The notes beneath the pieces are model-generated. The model was not told where the DNA came from. It saw nothing but the letters and a program-made list of their open reading frames with translations, and made no database searches. The position numbers and the translations under genes were made by a program. Source: Bacteroidota bacterium (lineage in GTDB: Bacteria; Bacteroidota; Bacteroidia; NS11-12g; UBA9320). Taken from it: 64,000 bases of DNA. Location: positions 186,001 through 250,000 of the forward strand of contig WGNA01000007.1 of NCBI GenBank assembly GCA_016124755.1, read 5' to 3'. Below are positions 48,978 through 56,919 of this stretch, one piece after another (the stretch's first letter is position 1; every line of letters begins with the position of its first letter).

Positions 48978-51032
48978 ATGCAATTCGTTTATCCCGCTTT
49001 TCTCTGGTCACTTCTTATTTTAACGATACCGGTAATCATTCATCTGTTTCATTTCAGGCGATACCGAAAGATCATATTTCCGCATGTTCGGTTTCTCCAG
49101 AATCTTCAGAAAGAAACTCAGAATATTAAAAGGCTCCGGAATATTTTAGTGCTGATAAGCCGATTACTCGCTTTTGCTTTTTTGATTCTGGCATTTGCAC
49201 AACCTTTTATTCCTGTTAGCAAAAGATCACATATACCTGATCAAATCATTTCCATCTTCATCGACAACTCTTTTAGTATGGAAAGAGAAGGAACTGAAGG
49301 GCCGGTTTTCGAGGAAGCTAAATCCAAAGCCCGGGAAATTGTGCGCGCCTATCCGGGAACAACCCGATTCCAGATTACCAATGTGGATGCAAACTCAAGT
49401 GGCCGTGCCGTTGGAAAAGACGAAGCGATTGCCCGTATCGACGAGATGTCGATTAGTCCGGTTTCAACTTCTTTGTCGGAAATAATTAAGACGCAACAAT
49501 TCGGATTAGACAAACTTGGTGTCGGAATAAAACAGATGTATCTGATTTCCGATTTTCAAAAAAGTGTGAATACCGAAATCGAAAAGGCAGATTCGTCGAT
49601 GATTGTTCAGGCGGTTCCGGTAACCCCGTCTGCTATTGAAAATTTATCAATTGATTCGGTCTGGCTTGAAGATCCGAATATTCAAATCAATGAGACATTT
49701 AATCTGCACGTTGCCATTCGCAATAATGGTCTTGACGAAATAAATGATGCGACAGTAACGCTTGATGTTGATGGTGTACGAAAATCTGCTGCCGGTTTCG
49801 ACGTGAGCCCGGGACAGAAAAAAGAAGTGATTCTCGGTGTTCAGCTCAATAAAGCGGGCTGGCAAAAAGGTGTTTTAAAAGTGGAAGACGAATCTGTTGT
49901 TTTCGACAACACGTATTACATCACCTTTAATCTGAAGAAAAATTCTACTGTTTTCTGTGTGAATGAAAACGGTGCAAATCCCTTTATCACCAAGCTTTTC
50001 TCGAACGATAACTTTTTTAATCTGGTGAATTCAGACAAGGGAAATCTGGACTTAAGTATTCTGTCGAAGTCTGATCTTTTAATACTCAATGAACTAAGGG
50101 ACATCAGTAATGGTCTGGTAACGGCAATCACGAAATTTGTGAATGACGGCGGCACCGTTTTAATCATCCCATCGCCGGAAGGCAAAAGCGGTATGCTGAA
50201 TAATCTTACTACGGCACTCAATCTCCCGGAATACGGCGATCGAAAGAAAAACGACTGGCGGGTTTCTAAAGTGAATATCAAACATCCGCTCTTTTCGAAT
50301 GTGTTTAAGAAGGTGCCTGAAAATCCCGACTTCCCAAATGTGAAGGAATTTTACAGCCTTCAGGGAAGCGATGCCCAACAGGTAATGTCTCTGCAAAACG
50401 GTGATATTTTTCTCGCCGGATCTAACACCGGAAACGGGTTCGCATATAGTCTTTGTGCTCCGCTCAATACCGATTGGACAAGCTTTCCGCAACATGCCCT
50501 GTTTGTTCCGGCGTTGCTGAGAATGTCGATGACCAGATCGGGTGATCTTCCATTAGCTTATACTATCAATCGCAATAATGTGTTTCGATCGGTTGCCGAA
50601 TCCGGAGTTCTGCAGGGCAGTTTAAAATTAAAGTCTTCAGACAGGGAATGGATGCCGGTACTCAATCAGTTCGGGACGAATAGTTATATCGACGCGGGCA
50701 ATGAAGAAGTGGAAGCAGGTAATCTCGAATTAATTTCGGGAGACAGTCTTTTACAGATTGCTTCTTTTAATTACCCGAGAACCGAAAGCACCATGGAACA
50801 ATTTACCGAGTCGGATCTGAAATCCATTTTTGCCGGAACCGACTTCCGTTATACAGATAAAACCTCTGATCAGTTGTCGCACGCCATAAAACAACAAAGG
50901 GAGGGAAAGCAATACTGGAAGTTGTGCATTATCCTTTCATTGATTTTCCTCGCAATTGAAATACTTTTGCTCCGGTTCTGGCCGGAAACGGTCAGACAAT
51001 CCCAACACGCTAATAACCCATCGGTTGCCTAA
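48978..51032 (+). CDS. BatA-type membrane protein with von Willebrand A domain
   Basis: A 684-residue membrane protein. The N-terminal BatA motif QFVYPAFLWSLLILTIPVII with HLFHFRRYRKIIFP is clear; a second helix (ILVLISRLLAFAFLILAFAQ) precedes a vWA domain with the metal-ion site SIFIDNSFSMEREG (DxSxS). A long beta region and a final membrane helix (LCIILSLIFLAIEILLLRFW) follow. Bat proteins are linked to envelope stress, but this version usually sits alone next to a dihydroorotase gene. That gene overlaps its end by 8 nt. Confidence 0.88.
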   Translation: MQFVYPAFLWSLLILTIPVIIHLFHFRRYRKIIFPHVRFLQNLQKETQNIKRLRNILVLISRLLAFAFLILAFAQPFIPVSKRSHIPDQIISIFIDNSFSMEREGTEGPVFEEAKSKAREIVRAYPGTTRFQITNVDANSSGRAVGKDEAIARIDEMSISPVSTSLSEIIKTQQFGLDKLGVGIKQMYLISDFQKSVNTEIEKADSSMIVQAVPVTPSAIENLSIDSVWLEDPNIQINETFNLHVAIRNNGLDEINDATVTLDVDGVRKSAAGFDVSPGQKKEVILGVQLNKAGWQKGVLKVEDESVVFDNTYYITFNLKKNSTVFCVNENGANPFITKLFSNDNFFNLVNSDKGNLDLSILSKSDLLILNELRDISNGLVTAITKFVNDGGTVLIIPSPEGKSGMLNNLTTALNLPEYGDRKKNDWRVSKVNIKHPLFSNVFKKVPENPDFPNVKEFYSLQGSDAQQVMSLQNGDIFLAGSNTGNGFAYSLCAPLNTDWTSFPQHALFVPALLRMSMTRSGDLPLAYTINRNNVFRSVAESGVLQGSLKLKSSDREWMPVLNQFGTNSYIDAGNEEVEAGNLELISGDSLLQIASFNYPRTESTMEQFTESDLKSIFAGTDFRYTDKTSDQLSHAIKQQREGKQYWKLCIILSLIFLAIEILLLRFWPETVRQSQHANNPSVA

Positions 51033-52302
51033 GAACAGGATTATTATCACAAGCGGGAAACTCTTCTACCCGGGACATTCGCTCCACCAGAAAACTATTT
51101 CTATTTGTGTTGAAGACGGAATTATTCAACAAATCAGCGAGTCGAAAATCGAAGAAAACAACGCGAAGGTATTTGATGCCCGTGGTTGTGAAATTTCCAT
51201 TGGAAGATTTGATCTGAGGTGTCATCTCGGAGATCCGGGTTACGAATACAAAGAAGATCTGGAAAGCGGGTGCATGGCTGCCGCGGCAGGCGGATATACC
51301 GGACTCGCGGTTCAGCCCGATACCGATCCGGTAATTCAAACCAAATCCATGGTTGAATATCTCAATCGCCGGTCTGCTTCGGTTTTACCGTTGATTATTC
51401 CGGTTGGTGCAGCTACTCAGGATTTAAAATCAGAAGACATCACCGAGGTTTTCGACATGTATCAATCCGGTGCCAGAGCATTCAGCAATGGTGATCATTC
51501 GTATAAAAGCGGTGGTAGCCTGATGCGTTTACTACAATATTCTTCTTCGGTTGGAGGTCTCATTATGTCGCATCCGATCGATCATCATCTGGCAGGAGAA
51601 GGGATGGTGAATGAGAGCGAGACAACGATTCACACCGGATTAAAACAGCAGGCTTCATTAGCCGAAACAGTGCAGATTGCCAAAGAAATTGAAATTGCGC
51701 GATACGCCGGTAACCACATTCACTTTTCGCATATCTCAACCGCCGATAGTGTTGAACTGATAAGAAGAGCCAAGAAGTCGGGTTACGATATTTCCTGTGA
51801 TGTATCGATATGGCATTTGATATACAACGACACCTCGGTTTTGGATTTTGATTCGAATTTTAAAATGAATCCTCCATTGCGAGAAGAGCGCGACAGATTA
51901 GCATTAATAAAAGGGCTGAACGACGGAACGATCGATGTTTTAGTGAGTGATCATCATCCCCAAAATATTGAGAACAAAGCATTGGAATTTGATTACGCGG
52001 CTTACGGTGCAATCGGATTACAAACCCTGTATTCTTTATACATTGCTCATCTTGAAGACGAAATCTCCAAAGAGCTTTTCTGGAAAATAACTACGGTGAA
52101 CCCACGCAAATTATTAAAGATTGAAGTTCCGGAAATTGCGGTTGGAATGCCTGCGGATTTAATAATCTCCAATCCGGACGAAGAATGGCAGTTCAACAAA
52201 AAGAGCAACTTTTCGAGATCGATGAATTCCCCTGTCTGGAACCAGAATTTAAAAGGAAAATGCGTTCTGGCAATGCGCGGTGAAATGCTTTCAACTTTCT
52301 GA
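51025..52302 (+). CDS. Dihydroorotase family protein with degenerate metal site (PyrC-like)
   Basis: A 425-residue amidohydrolase of the class I dihydroorotase type: GRFDLRCHLGDPGYEYKEDL, GGYTGLAVQPDTDPV, LIIPVGAATQ, IMSHPID, IHFSHISTADS, FKMNPPLRE and VSDHHPQNIE. The first metal histidine of the usual HxH is arginine (DLRCH, residues 63-67) and the bridging aspartate position reads FSNGDH instead of FTDDG. This resembles the non-catalytic PyrC-type paralogues known as partners of aspartate carbamoyltransferase; Bacteroidota often carry such a copy beside a BatA gene. The start is a TTG at 51025 overlapping the vWA gene. It may be structural or regulatory rather than an enzyme. Confidence 0.85.
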   Translation: MPKNRIIITSGKLFYPGHSLHQKTISICVEDGIIQQISESKIEENNAKVFDARGCEISIGRFDLRCHLGDPGYEYKEDLESGCMAAAAGGYTGLAVQPDTDPVIQTKSMVEYLNRRSASVLPLIIPVGAATQDLKSEDITEVFDMYQSGARAFSNGDHSYKSGGSLMRLLQYSSSVGGLIMSHPIDHHLAGEGMVNESETTIHTGLKQQASLAETVQIAKEIEIARYAGNHIHFSHISTADSVELIRRAKKSGYDISCDVSIWHLIYNDTSVLDFDSNFKMNPPLREERDRLALIKGLNDGTIDVLVSDHHPQNIENKALEFDYAAYGAIGLQTLYSLYIAHLEDEISKELFWKITTVNPRKLLKIEVPEIAVGMPADLIISNPDEEWQFNKKSNFSRSMNSPVWNQNLKGKCVLAMRGEMLSTF

Positions 52303-52327
52303 TCTGAAAGATTATCGTCGTTTCAGA

Positions 52328-52335
52328 TACATTTG
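52328..52335 (+). promoter_or_regulatory. -7 box (TACATTTG) of the glycosyltransferase gene
   Basis: Perfect TAnnTTTG, 26 nt before the ATG at 52362. Confidence 0.45.
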
Positions 52336-52361
52336 CACAGCCCATTCAGAGCCGAAACAAT

Positions 52362-53333
52362 ATGCTACAGATTTCCATAGTGATTCCACTTTTTAATGAA
52401 GAGGAATCTTTGCCGGAACTCACTTCATGGATTCAACGCGTGATGAAAACCAACAACTTCAGCTACGAAGTGATTTTCGTTGACGACGGCAGTTCCGATA
52501 ATTCCTGGGAAGTTGTTAAAAATCTCTGTTCGAATTACGAAGAAATCAAAGCAATTCGTTTTCGCCGCAATTATGGAAAAAGTGCTGCATTAAATGAAGG
52601 CTTCCGGTATGCTATGGGTGATGTTGTTATTACCATGGATGCCGACCTTCAGGATTCTCCGGAAGAAATTCCCGTTCTGTATAAAATGATCAAGGAAGAC
52701 GGGTTTCACATCGTTTCCGGTTGGAAGAAAAAGCGATACGACCCAATCAGCAAAACCATTCCCACCAAGCTTTATAATTATGTAACCAGCCGAATGTCGG
52801 GTGTGCATTTACACGATATGAACTGTGGTTTAAAAGCATATCAGAATGAGGTGGTAAAAAATATTGAGGTTTACGGTCAGATGCACCGCTATATTCCGGT
52901 GATTGCCAAATGGGCCGGCTTTAATAAAATAGGGGAAAAGGTTGTGCAGCATCAGGCACGTAAATACGGAACGACCAAGTTTGGTTTGTCGCGGTTTATT
53001 TATGGTCCGCTCGATTTGCTCAGCATCATGTTCGTGGGAAAATTCGGGAAACGCCCCATGCACCTTTTCGGGGCGATTGGTACAATCTGTTTTATACTGG
53101 GTTTTGCCATCGCATCTTATTTATCGGTTGCCAAAGTGATTTTCAAAGAATATGAGATGACGAGTCGTCCACTGTTTTATCTCGGAATTTTATCGATGAT
53201 TATCGGCGTTCAACTATTTGTTGCGGGCTTTCTGGGTGAGCTCATCAGTCGTCAGGGCAGGGAACGCAATCATTATCACATAAGTGAGTCACCGGGTCTG
53301 GAAATGTCGGAGGAAGGTCAGCACAGAACCTAA
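52362..53333 (+). CDS. Family 2 glycosyltransferase, polyprenyl-phosphate sugar transferase type
   Basis: A 323-residue enzyme of the DPM1/GtrB class, moving a sugar from a nucleotide sugar to polyprenyl phosphate. The GT-A domain shows SIVIPLFNEEESLPEL, VDDGSSDNSWEVV, the catalytic DADLQDSPEEIP and GMHLHDMNCGLKAYQ-like block (here SGVHLHDMNCGLKAYQ). Two C-terminal membrane helices (LFGAIGTICFILGFAIASYL, FYLGILSMIIGVQLFVAGFL) anchor it. The sugar-lipid would feed surface glycan or protein glycosylation; no flippase or other glycan genes are adjacent. Confidence 0.93.
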   Translation: MLQISIVIPLFNEEESLPELTSWIQRVMKTNNFSYEVIFVDDGSSDNSWEVVKNLCSNYEEIKAIRFRRNYGKSAALNEGFRYAMGDVVITMDADLQDSPEEIPVLYKMIKEDGFHIVSGWKKKRYDPISKTIPTKLYNYVTSRMSGVHLHDMNCGLKAYQNEVVKNIEVYGQMHRYIPVIAKWAGFNKIGEKVVQHQARKYGTTKFGLSRFIYGPLDLLSIMFVGKFGKRPMHLFGAIGTICFILGFAIASYLSVAKVIFKEYEMTSRPLFYLGILSMIIGVQLFVAGFLGELISRQGRERNHYHISESPGLEMSEEGQHRT

Positions 53334-53339
53334 AAAAAT

Positions 53340-53347
53340 TAACTTTG
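53340..53347 (+). promoter_or_regulatory. -7 box (TAACTTTG) of lemA
   Basis: Perfect match 19 nt before the lemA ATG, only 6 nt after the glycosyltransferase stop. Confidence 0.5.
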
Positions 53348-53366
53348 TTCCCCTAAGCAAAAAGCT

Positions 53367-53954
53367 ATGTCGAATAAACTTGCGATCGGAATTGTTGCGG
53401 TTCTACTGGTGTTGATGGTAGGCTGCGGCTACAACGGCCTGAACAAATTAAATCAGGATGTAAATGAAAAGTGGGCAAAGGTTGAGAGCGCTTATCAAAA
53501 CAGAGCCGACCTTATTCCGAATCTTGCCAAGACTGTAAAGAGTTATGCCAATTTTGAGCAGGAAACTTTAATAAAGGTTCAGGAAGCAAGATCAAAAGCG
53601 ACCAGTATTACGATTAATCCGGGAGAATTAACAGCTGAGAAGATGGCCGAATTTCAGGCTGCCCAGAATCAGCTCTCCAGCACTCTGAGTAAGTTGATGG
53701 CTGTAGTAGAAAATTACCCGGATCTGAAAGCCATACAGAGCTATCAGGATTTTATGCATCAGTATGAAGGAGTTGAAAATAAAATCCGGTATGCCCGCGA
53801 TCAGTATAACGTAAGTGCTAAAGAGTACAACGTTCGGGTAAACAGATTTCCGACAGTAATGTATAGCCGAATTTTAGGATTTAAAGAACGACCCTTCTTT
53901 AAATCGGATGCCGGAAGTGAAAATGCACCCGACGTCGGAGATAACTTACCATGA
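53367..53954 (+). CDS. lemA: LemA family membrane protein
   Basis: A 195-residue protein with one N-terminal membrane helix (IGIVAVLLVLMVGCGYN) and a long helical-bundle domain: LNQDVNEKWAKVESAYQNRA, DLIPNLAKTVKSYANFEQ, and IRYARDQYNVSAKEYNVRVN. LemA proteins are widespread but poorly understood. The cysteine in VGCGYN could even be lipidated. The next gene, a TPM protein, overlaps by 4 nt (ATGA), and a second TPM gene follows, a three-gene set common in bacteria. Confidence 0.94.
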   Translation: MSNKLAIGIVAVLLVLMVGCGYNGLNKLNQDVNEKWAKVESAYQNRADLIPNLAKTVKSYANFEQETLIKVQEARSKATSITINPGELTAEKMAEFQAAQNQLSSTLSKLMAVVENYPDLKAIQSYQDFMHQYEGVENKIRYARDQYNVSAKEYNVRVNRFPTVMYSRILGFKERPFFKSDAGSENAPDVGDNLP

Positions 53955-54385
53955 GTTGGAAACCCTTTCTTCCGGCTGAAGAACAAATTATTTTAGAAGC
54001 AATCCGGAAAGCCGAGCTTACCTGTAGCGGAGAAATTCGTTTGCATGTTGATCAGTACTGCAAGGGTGATCCTCTTTTCAAAGCCAAGAATGTGTTTTAT
54101 CATTTGAAGATGGATGAAACCCGGGAGCGCAACGGAGTGCTTATTTATCTTTCTGTTCAGGATAAAAAATTCAGCATTCTGGGAGATATCGGAATCCACG
54201 AAAAAGTGCAGCAGGAATTCTGGGATTCTACCCGGGATAAAATGCAGGAACTCTTTAAAGGCGGGAAAATCGCTGAAGGTATTGCTGCCGGTATTCATGA
54301 AGCCGGAATTCAGTTATCAAAATATTTTCCGTGGCGCGACGACGATACGAACGAATTACCCGATGATATCAGCTATGGTTCGTAA
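53951..54385 (+). CDS. Cytoplasmic TPM-domain protein
   Basis: A 144-residue protein without signal peptide consisting of one TPM (TLP18.3/Psb32/MOLO-1) domain: LPAEEQIILEAIRKAELTCS, GEIRLHVDQYCKGDP, ERNGVLIYLSVQDKKFSILG and GIAAGIHEAGIQLSKYFP. Family members have been described as phosphatases or as assembly factors; none of these is proven here. It sits between LemA and a secreted TPM protein and overlaps both. Confidence 0.87.
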   Translation: MSWKPFLPAEEQIILEAIRKAELTCSGEIRLHVDQYCKGDPLFKAKNVFYHLKMDETRERNGVLIYLSVQDKKFSILGDIGIHEKVQQEFWDSTRDKMQELFKGGKIAEGIAAGIHEAGIQLSKYFPWRDDDTNELPDDISYGS

Positions 54386-55121
54386 GTTATCTGTGCTTCT
54401 TTGTTTTTGGGCGATGGCTTTGGTCGGAGTTACGGCTAAAGAAATTCCCAAACATCTGGAAGGCGATCATGCTTTTGTGAATGACTTCGCGGATGTGCTG
54501 AGCGATGAACAGGAAGCTGCACTCATACAAAAACTCAAGGTATATTTCGACTCAACCAGCACCCAGATTGTGGTTCTTACCGAATTATCTACTGAAGACG
54601 AAGATATTCAGCAGTATTCGCTCAGAGTTGCTAATGAATGGGGAATCGGTGAAGGAGACAAAGACAACGGAATTCTGATTTACATCGCCACTCAGGATCG
54701 CAGAACATTCATTCAGGCCGGTTCCGGTACGCAAGGTTCAATCACCGATTTATTTGCCGGAAGAGTTGTCGATTATATTTTAAAACCCGCGTTTAAACAG
54801 GGAAAATTCTATCAGGGGATTGATGAAGCGGTTGATGCCATCATTGAACAACTGGGTGGTGAGTTTCAATTTTCCCGAACGGCAAAAGGATTTCCAGCCT
54901 GGTTAGTTGTTGTACTCATCATTATTATTCTCATCATTATTACATCGTTTGGAAATAACAATCACTGGACTTCCGGCGGACGCGGAACCTGGATCGGTGG
55001 TGGCCCATGGATCGGCGGTGGCGGATTTGGTGGTGGCGGTGGCTTCAGTGGAGGCGGTGGGGGATTTGGCGGCTTCGGTGGCGGAGGTTTTAGCGGAGGT
55101 GGTGCCGGAGGAAGTTGGTAA
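54375..55121 (+). CDS. Secreted/membrane TPM-domain protein with glycine-rich tail (YgcG-like)
   Basis: A 248-residue protein: signal peptide (LLCFWAMALVGVTA), TPM domain (FVNDFADVLSDEQEAALIQK, IVVLTELSTEDEDIQQYSLR, NGILIYIATQDRRTFIQAGS), a membrane helix (WLVVVLIIIILIIITSF) and a tail of about 45 residues made almost only of glycine with Phe, Ser and Trp (GGGGFGGGGGFSGGG). This is the YgcG layout. The ATG at 54375 overlaps the previous gene by 11 nt; ATG 54363 is possible. The much longer frame open from 54114 runs inside the previous gene and is not coding. Confidence 0.88.
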   Translation: MVRKLSVLLCFWAMALVGVTAKEIPKHLEGDHAFVNDFADVLSDEQEAALIQKLKVYFDSTSTQIVVLTELSTEDEDIQQYSLRVANEWGIGEGDKDNGILIYIATQDRRTFIQAGSGTQGSITDLFAGRVVDYILKPAFKQGKFYQGIDEAVDAIIEQLGGEFQFSRTAKGFPAWLVVVLIIIILIIITSFGNNNHWTSGGRGTWIGGGPWIGGGGFGGGGGFSGGGGGFGGFGGGGFSGGGAGGSW

Positions 55122-55125
55122 TTCT

Positions 55126-55133
55126 TACTTTTG
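55126..55133 (+). promoter_or_regulatory. -7 box (TACTTTTG) of the exonuclease gene
   Basis: Perfect match 19 nt before the ATG at 55153. Confidence 0.45.
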
Positions 55134-55152
55134 ATGTCTAAAACCAAACGAC

Positions 55153-55893
55153 ATGATTGAAAACATCCCACTTCAAAACTTATTGGTTGTCGACATCGAA
55201 ACGGTTCCGGCAACTTCAGATTTTTCGGAATTAGACGACCACTGGAAATATCTCTGGGGGAAGAAATCAAAATCACTTTCGAGAAATGATGAATCACCGG
55301 AAGACCTTTACGACCGCGCTGGTATCTATGCAGAATTCGGAAAAGTAATTTGCATTTCGGCCGGTGTTTTTGTTCCGGCGGCGATGTCGGGAAGCTCCGA
55401 AGATCACTACGGAATGCGAGTCAAGAGCTTTTATAGTCACGACGAAAAAGCACTTCTCTCCGACTTCTGCGACATGATGAGTATGCATTTCAGCAGTCCG
55501 ACTAAAATCTTGTGCGGACATAATGCGAAGGAATTTGACTTCCCGTATTTATCCCGCAGAATACTCATAAACAATTTAAAGTTGCCTGCGCTTCTCAATA
55601 CCCCCGGAAAAAAACCCTGGGAGGTAAATCATTTGGATACTATGGAACTTTGGAAATTCGGAGACTATAAAAGTTTTACTTCATTAGAATTACTGGCTGC
55701 ACTTTTCGGAATTCCCACACCCAAAGACGACATCGATGGAAGCATGGTGAAGTCGGTGTATTATGAAGAAAATGATCTGGAACGCATTCGGGTGTACTGC
55801 GAAAAAGATGTGATAACACTGGCCAATTTATTATTGAGATTAAAAGGTCTTCCGGTTATGGAATCTGAGCACATTGAGATAGTGCAATCCTGA
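55153..55893 (+). CDS. Predicted 3'-5' exonuclease, DEDD superfamily (PolB-exonuclease-like)
   Basis: A 246-residue stand-alone nuclease related to the proofreading domain of B-family polymerases. Exo I LLVVDIETVP (Asp-Glu pair), Exo II GHNAKEFDFPYLSRRIL and Exo III YCEKDVITLANLL (DEDDy tyrosine and aspartate) are complete, so it should degrade DNA or RNA with two metal ions. The biological role of this bacterial group is not established. It is a single gene between LemA-TPM-TPM and the methyltransferase. Confidence 0.9.
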   Translation: MIENIPLQNLLVVDIETVPATSDFSELDDHWKYLWGKKSKSLSRNDESPEDLYDRAGIYAEFGKVICISAGVFVPAAMSGSSEDHYGMRVKSFYSHDEKALLSDFCDMMSMHFSSPTKILCGHNAKEFDFPYLSRRILINNLKLPALLNTPGKKPWEVNHLDTMELWKFGDYKSFTSLELLAALFGIPTPKDDIDGSMVKSVYYEENDLERIRVYCEKDVITLANLLLRLKGLPVMESEHIEIVQS

Positions 55894-55946
55894 TGGGCTA
55901 ATTAACTTTTTCCTGAATTGCCTGCCACTATCAGAAGTTTAATTCG

Positions 55947-55975
55947 TTGTGTTCTGCTGCCAAATAATAATTTTG
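55947..55975 (+). promoter_or_regulatory. Promoter of the RNA methyltransferase gene (TTG, TAATTTTG)
   Basis: TTG at 55947-55949 and the perfect -7 box at 55968-55975 are 18 nt apart; the box ends 6 nt before the ATG, so the mRNA would have almost no leader. Confidence 0.6.
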
Positions 55976-55981
55976 GGGGTT

Positions 55982-56860
55982 ATGGATTTTGTCTGCGGAA
56001 TTAAACCAGATGGGTGGAAAGAATATGAATTGATAGATTGTGGTAATCTCAGGAAACTCGAACGTTTTGGAAATCAGATTTTAATTAGACCCGAACCGCA
56101 GGCTTTGTGGACTCCTGCACTTTCGGATAACGAATGGAAACAACAGGCGCATGTGGAATATATTCAGAAAGGCAGTCACAAAGGAGACTGGAATTCTTTC
56201 AAAAAACTGAAAGATGAATGGCAAATCCGGTATCCGCTGGCGCCCAAAAAAGATCTGGTTTTTAATTTAAAATTCACTGCATTCAAACATGTGGGAGTGT
56301 TTCCGGAACAAGCAGCCAACTGGACTTTTATCGCCGATCAATGTAAGCGAATCCATAAGCCAAAGATTCTGAATTTATTTGCCTACACCGGTGGTGCGTC
56401 ATTAGCCGCAAAAGCAGCCGGAGCCGATATCGTTCACGTAGATTCTGTGAAACAGGTAGTAAATTGGGCAAGTCGCAACATGGATTCATCTGGCCTTAAA
56501 GACATTCGTTGGGTTGTTGAAGATGCAATGAAATTTGTGCAACGTGAAAAAAAACGTGGTCATCAGTATAATGGCATTATGCTCGACCCTCCGGCATACG
56601 GAATCGGGACATCCGGAGAACGCTGGAAACTGGAAGATTCAATTCAGGAAATGCTGGAAACGGTTTCCGATATACTCACCGAAAAAGAAAACTTTCTTGT
56701 GCTCAATGCCTACTCACTCGGTCTGTCTCCACTAATTATTGAAAATTTGGTAAAGTCAAATTTCAAAACAAGTAACACACTGGAGTGCAAAGAATTATAT
56801 TTGGAGTCTACCACCAAATTCAAATTGCCTCTTGGGGTGATTGGGAGATTCAGTAGTTAA
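55982..56860 (+). CDS. Class I SAM-dependent methyltransferase, RlmI/RlmK-like (rRNA cytosine/guanine type)
   Basis: A 292-residue methyltransferase: SAM motif ILNLFAYTGGASLAAKAAGA, acidic loop VHVDSVKQVVNWASRN, and the catalytic/target-base motif MLDPPAYGIGTSGERW (DPPxYG) seen in 23S rRNA methyltransferases of the RlmI/RlmKL group. The N-terminal PUA domain of RlmI is replaced by a short strand-rich segment, and the RlmI cysteine is not evident. The RNA target is unproven. The ATG at 55982 fits the promoter; the frame back to 55949 does not. Confidence 0.87.
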   Translation: MDFVCGIKPDGWKEYELIDCGNLRKLERFGNQILIRPEPQALWTPALSDNEWKQQAHVEYIQKGSHKGDWNSFKKLKDEWQIRYPLAPKKDLVFNLKFTAFKHVGVFPEQAANWTFIADQCKRIHKPKILNLFAYTGGASLAAKAAGADIVHVDSVKQVVNWASRNMDSSGLKDIRWVVEDAMKFVQREKKRGHQYNGIMLDPPAYGIGTSGERWKLEDSIQEMLETVSDILTEKENFLVLNAYSLGLSPLIIENLVKSNFKTSNTLECKELYLESTTKFKLPLGVIGRFSS

Positions 56861-56906
56861 TCATGATTTTAACAAATAAAAGACTGAATAAAACGGAGGT
56901 GGATCA

Positions 56907-56914
56907 TACATTTG
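56907..56914 (+). promoter_or_regulatory. -7 box (TACATTTG) directly before the PKD surface protein gene
   Basis: Perfect match ending 5 nt before the ATG at 56920. Confidence 0.45.
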
Positions 56915-56919
56915 TAAAG

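Noticed and set aside
54114-54374. Long N-terminal extension of the second TPM protein
   Set aside because: It lies fully inside the first TPM gene in another frame and would bury the signal peptide.
54962-55297. Proline-rich 111-codon frame on the minus strand
   Set aside because: It is the complement of the glycine-rich tail codons of the TPM protein.
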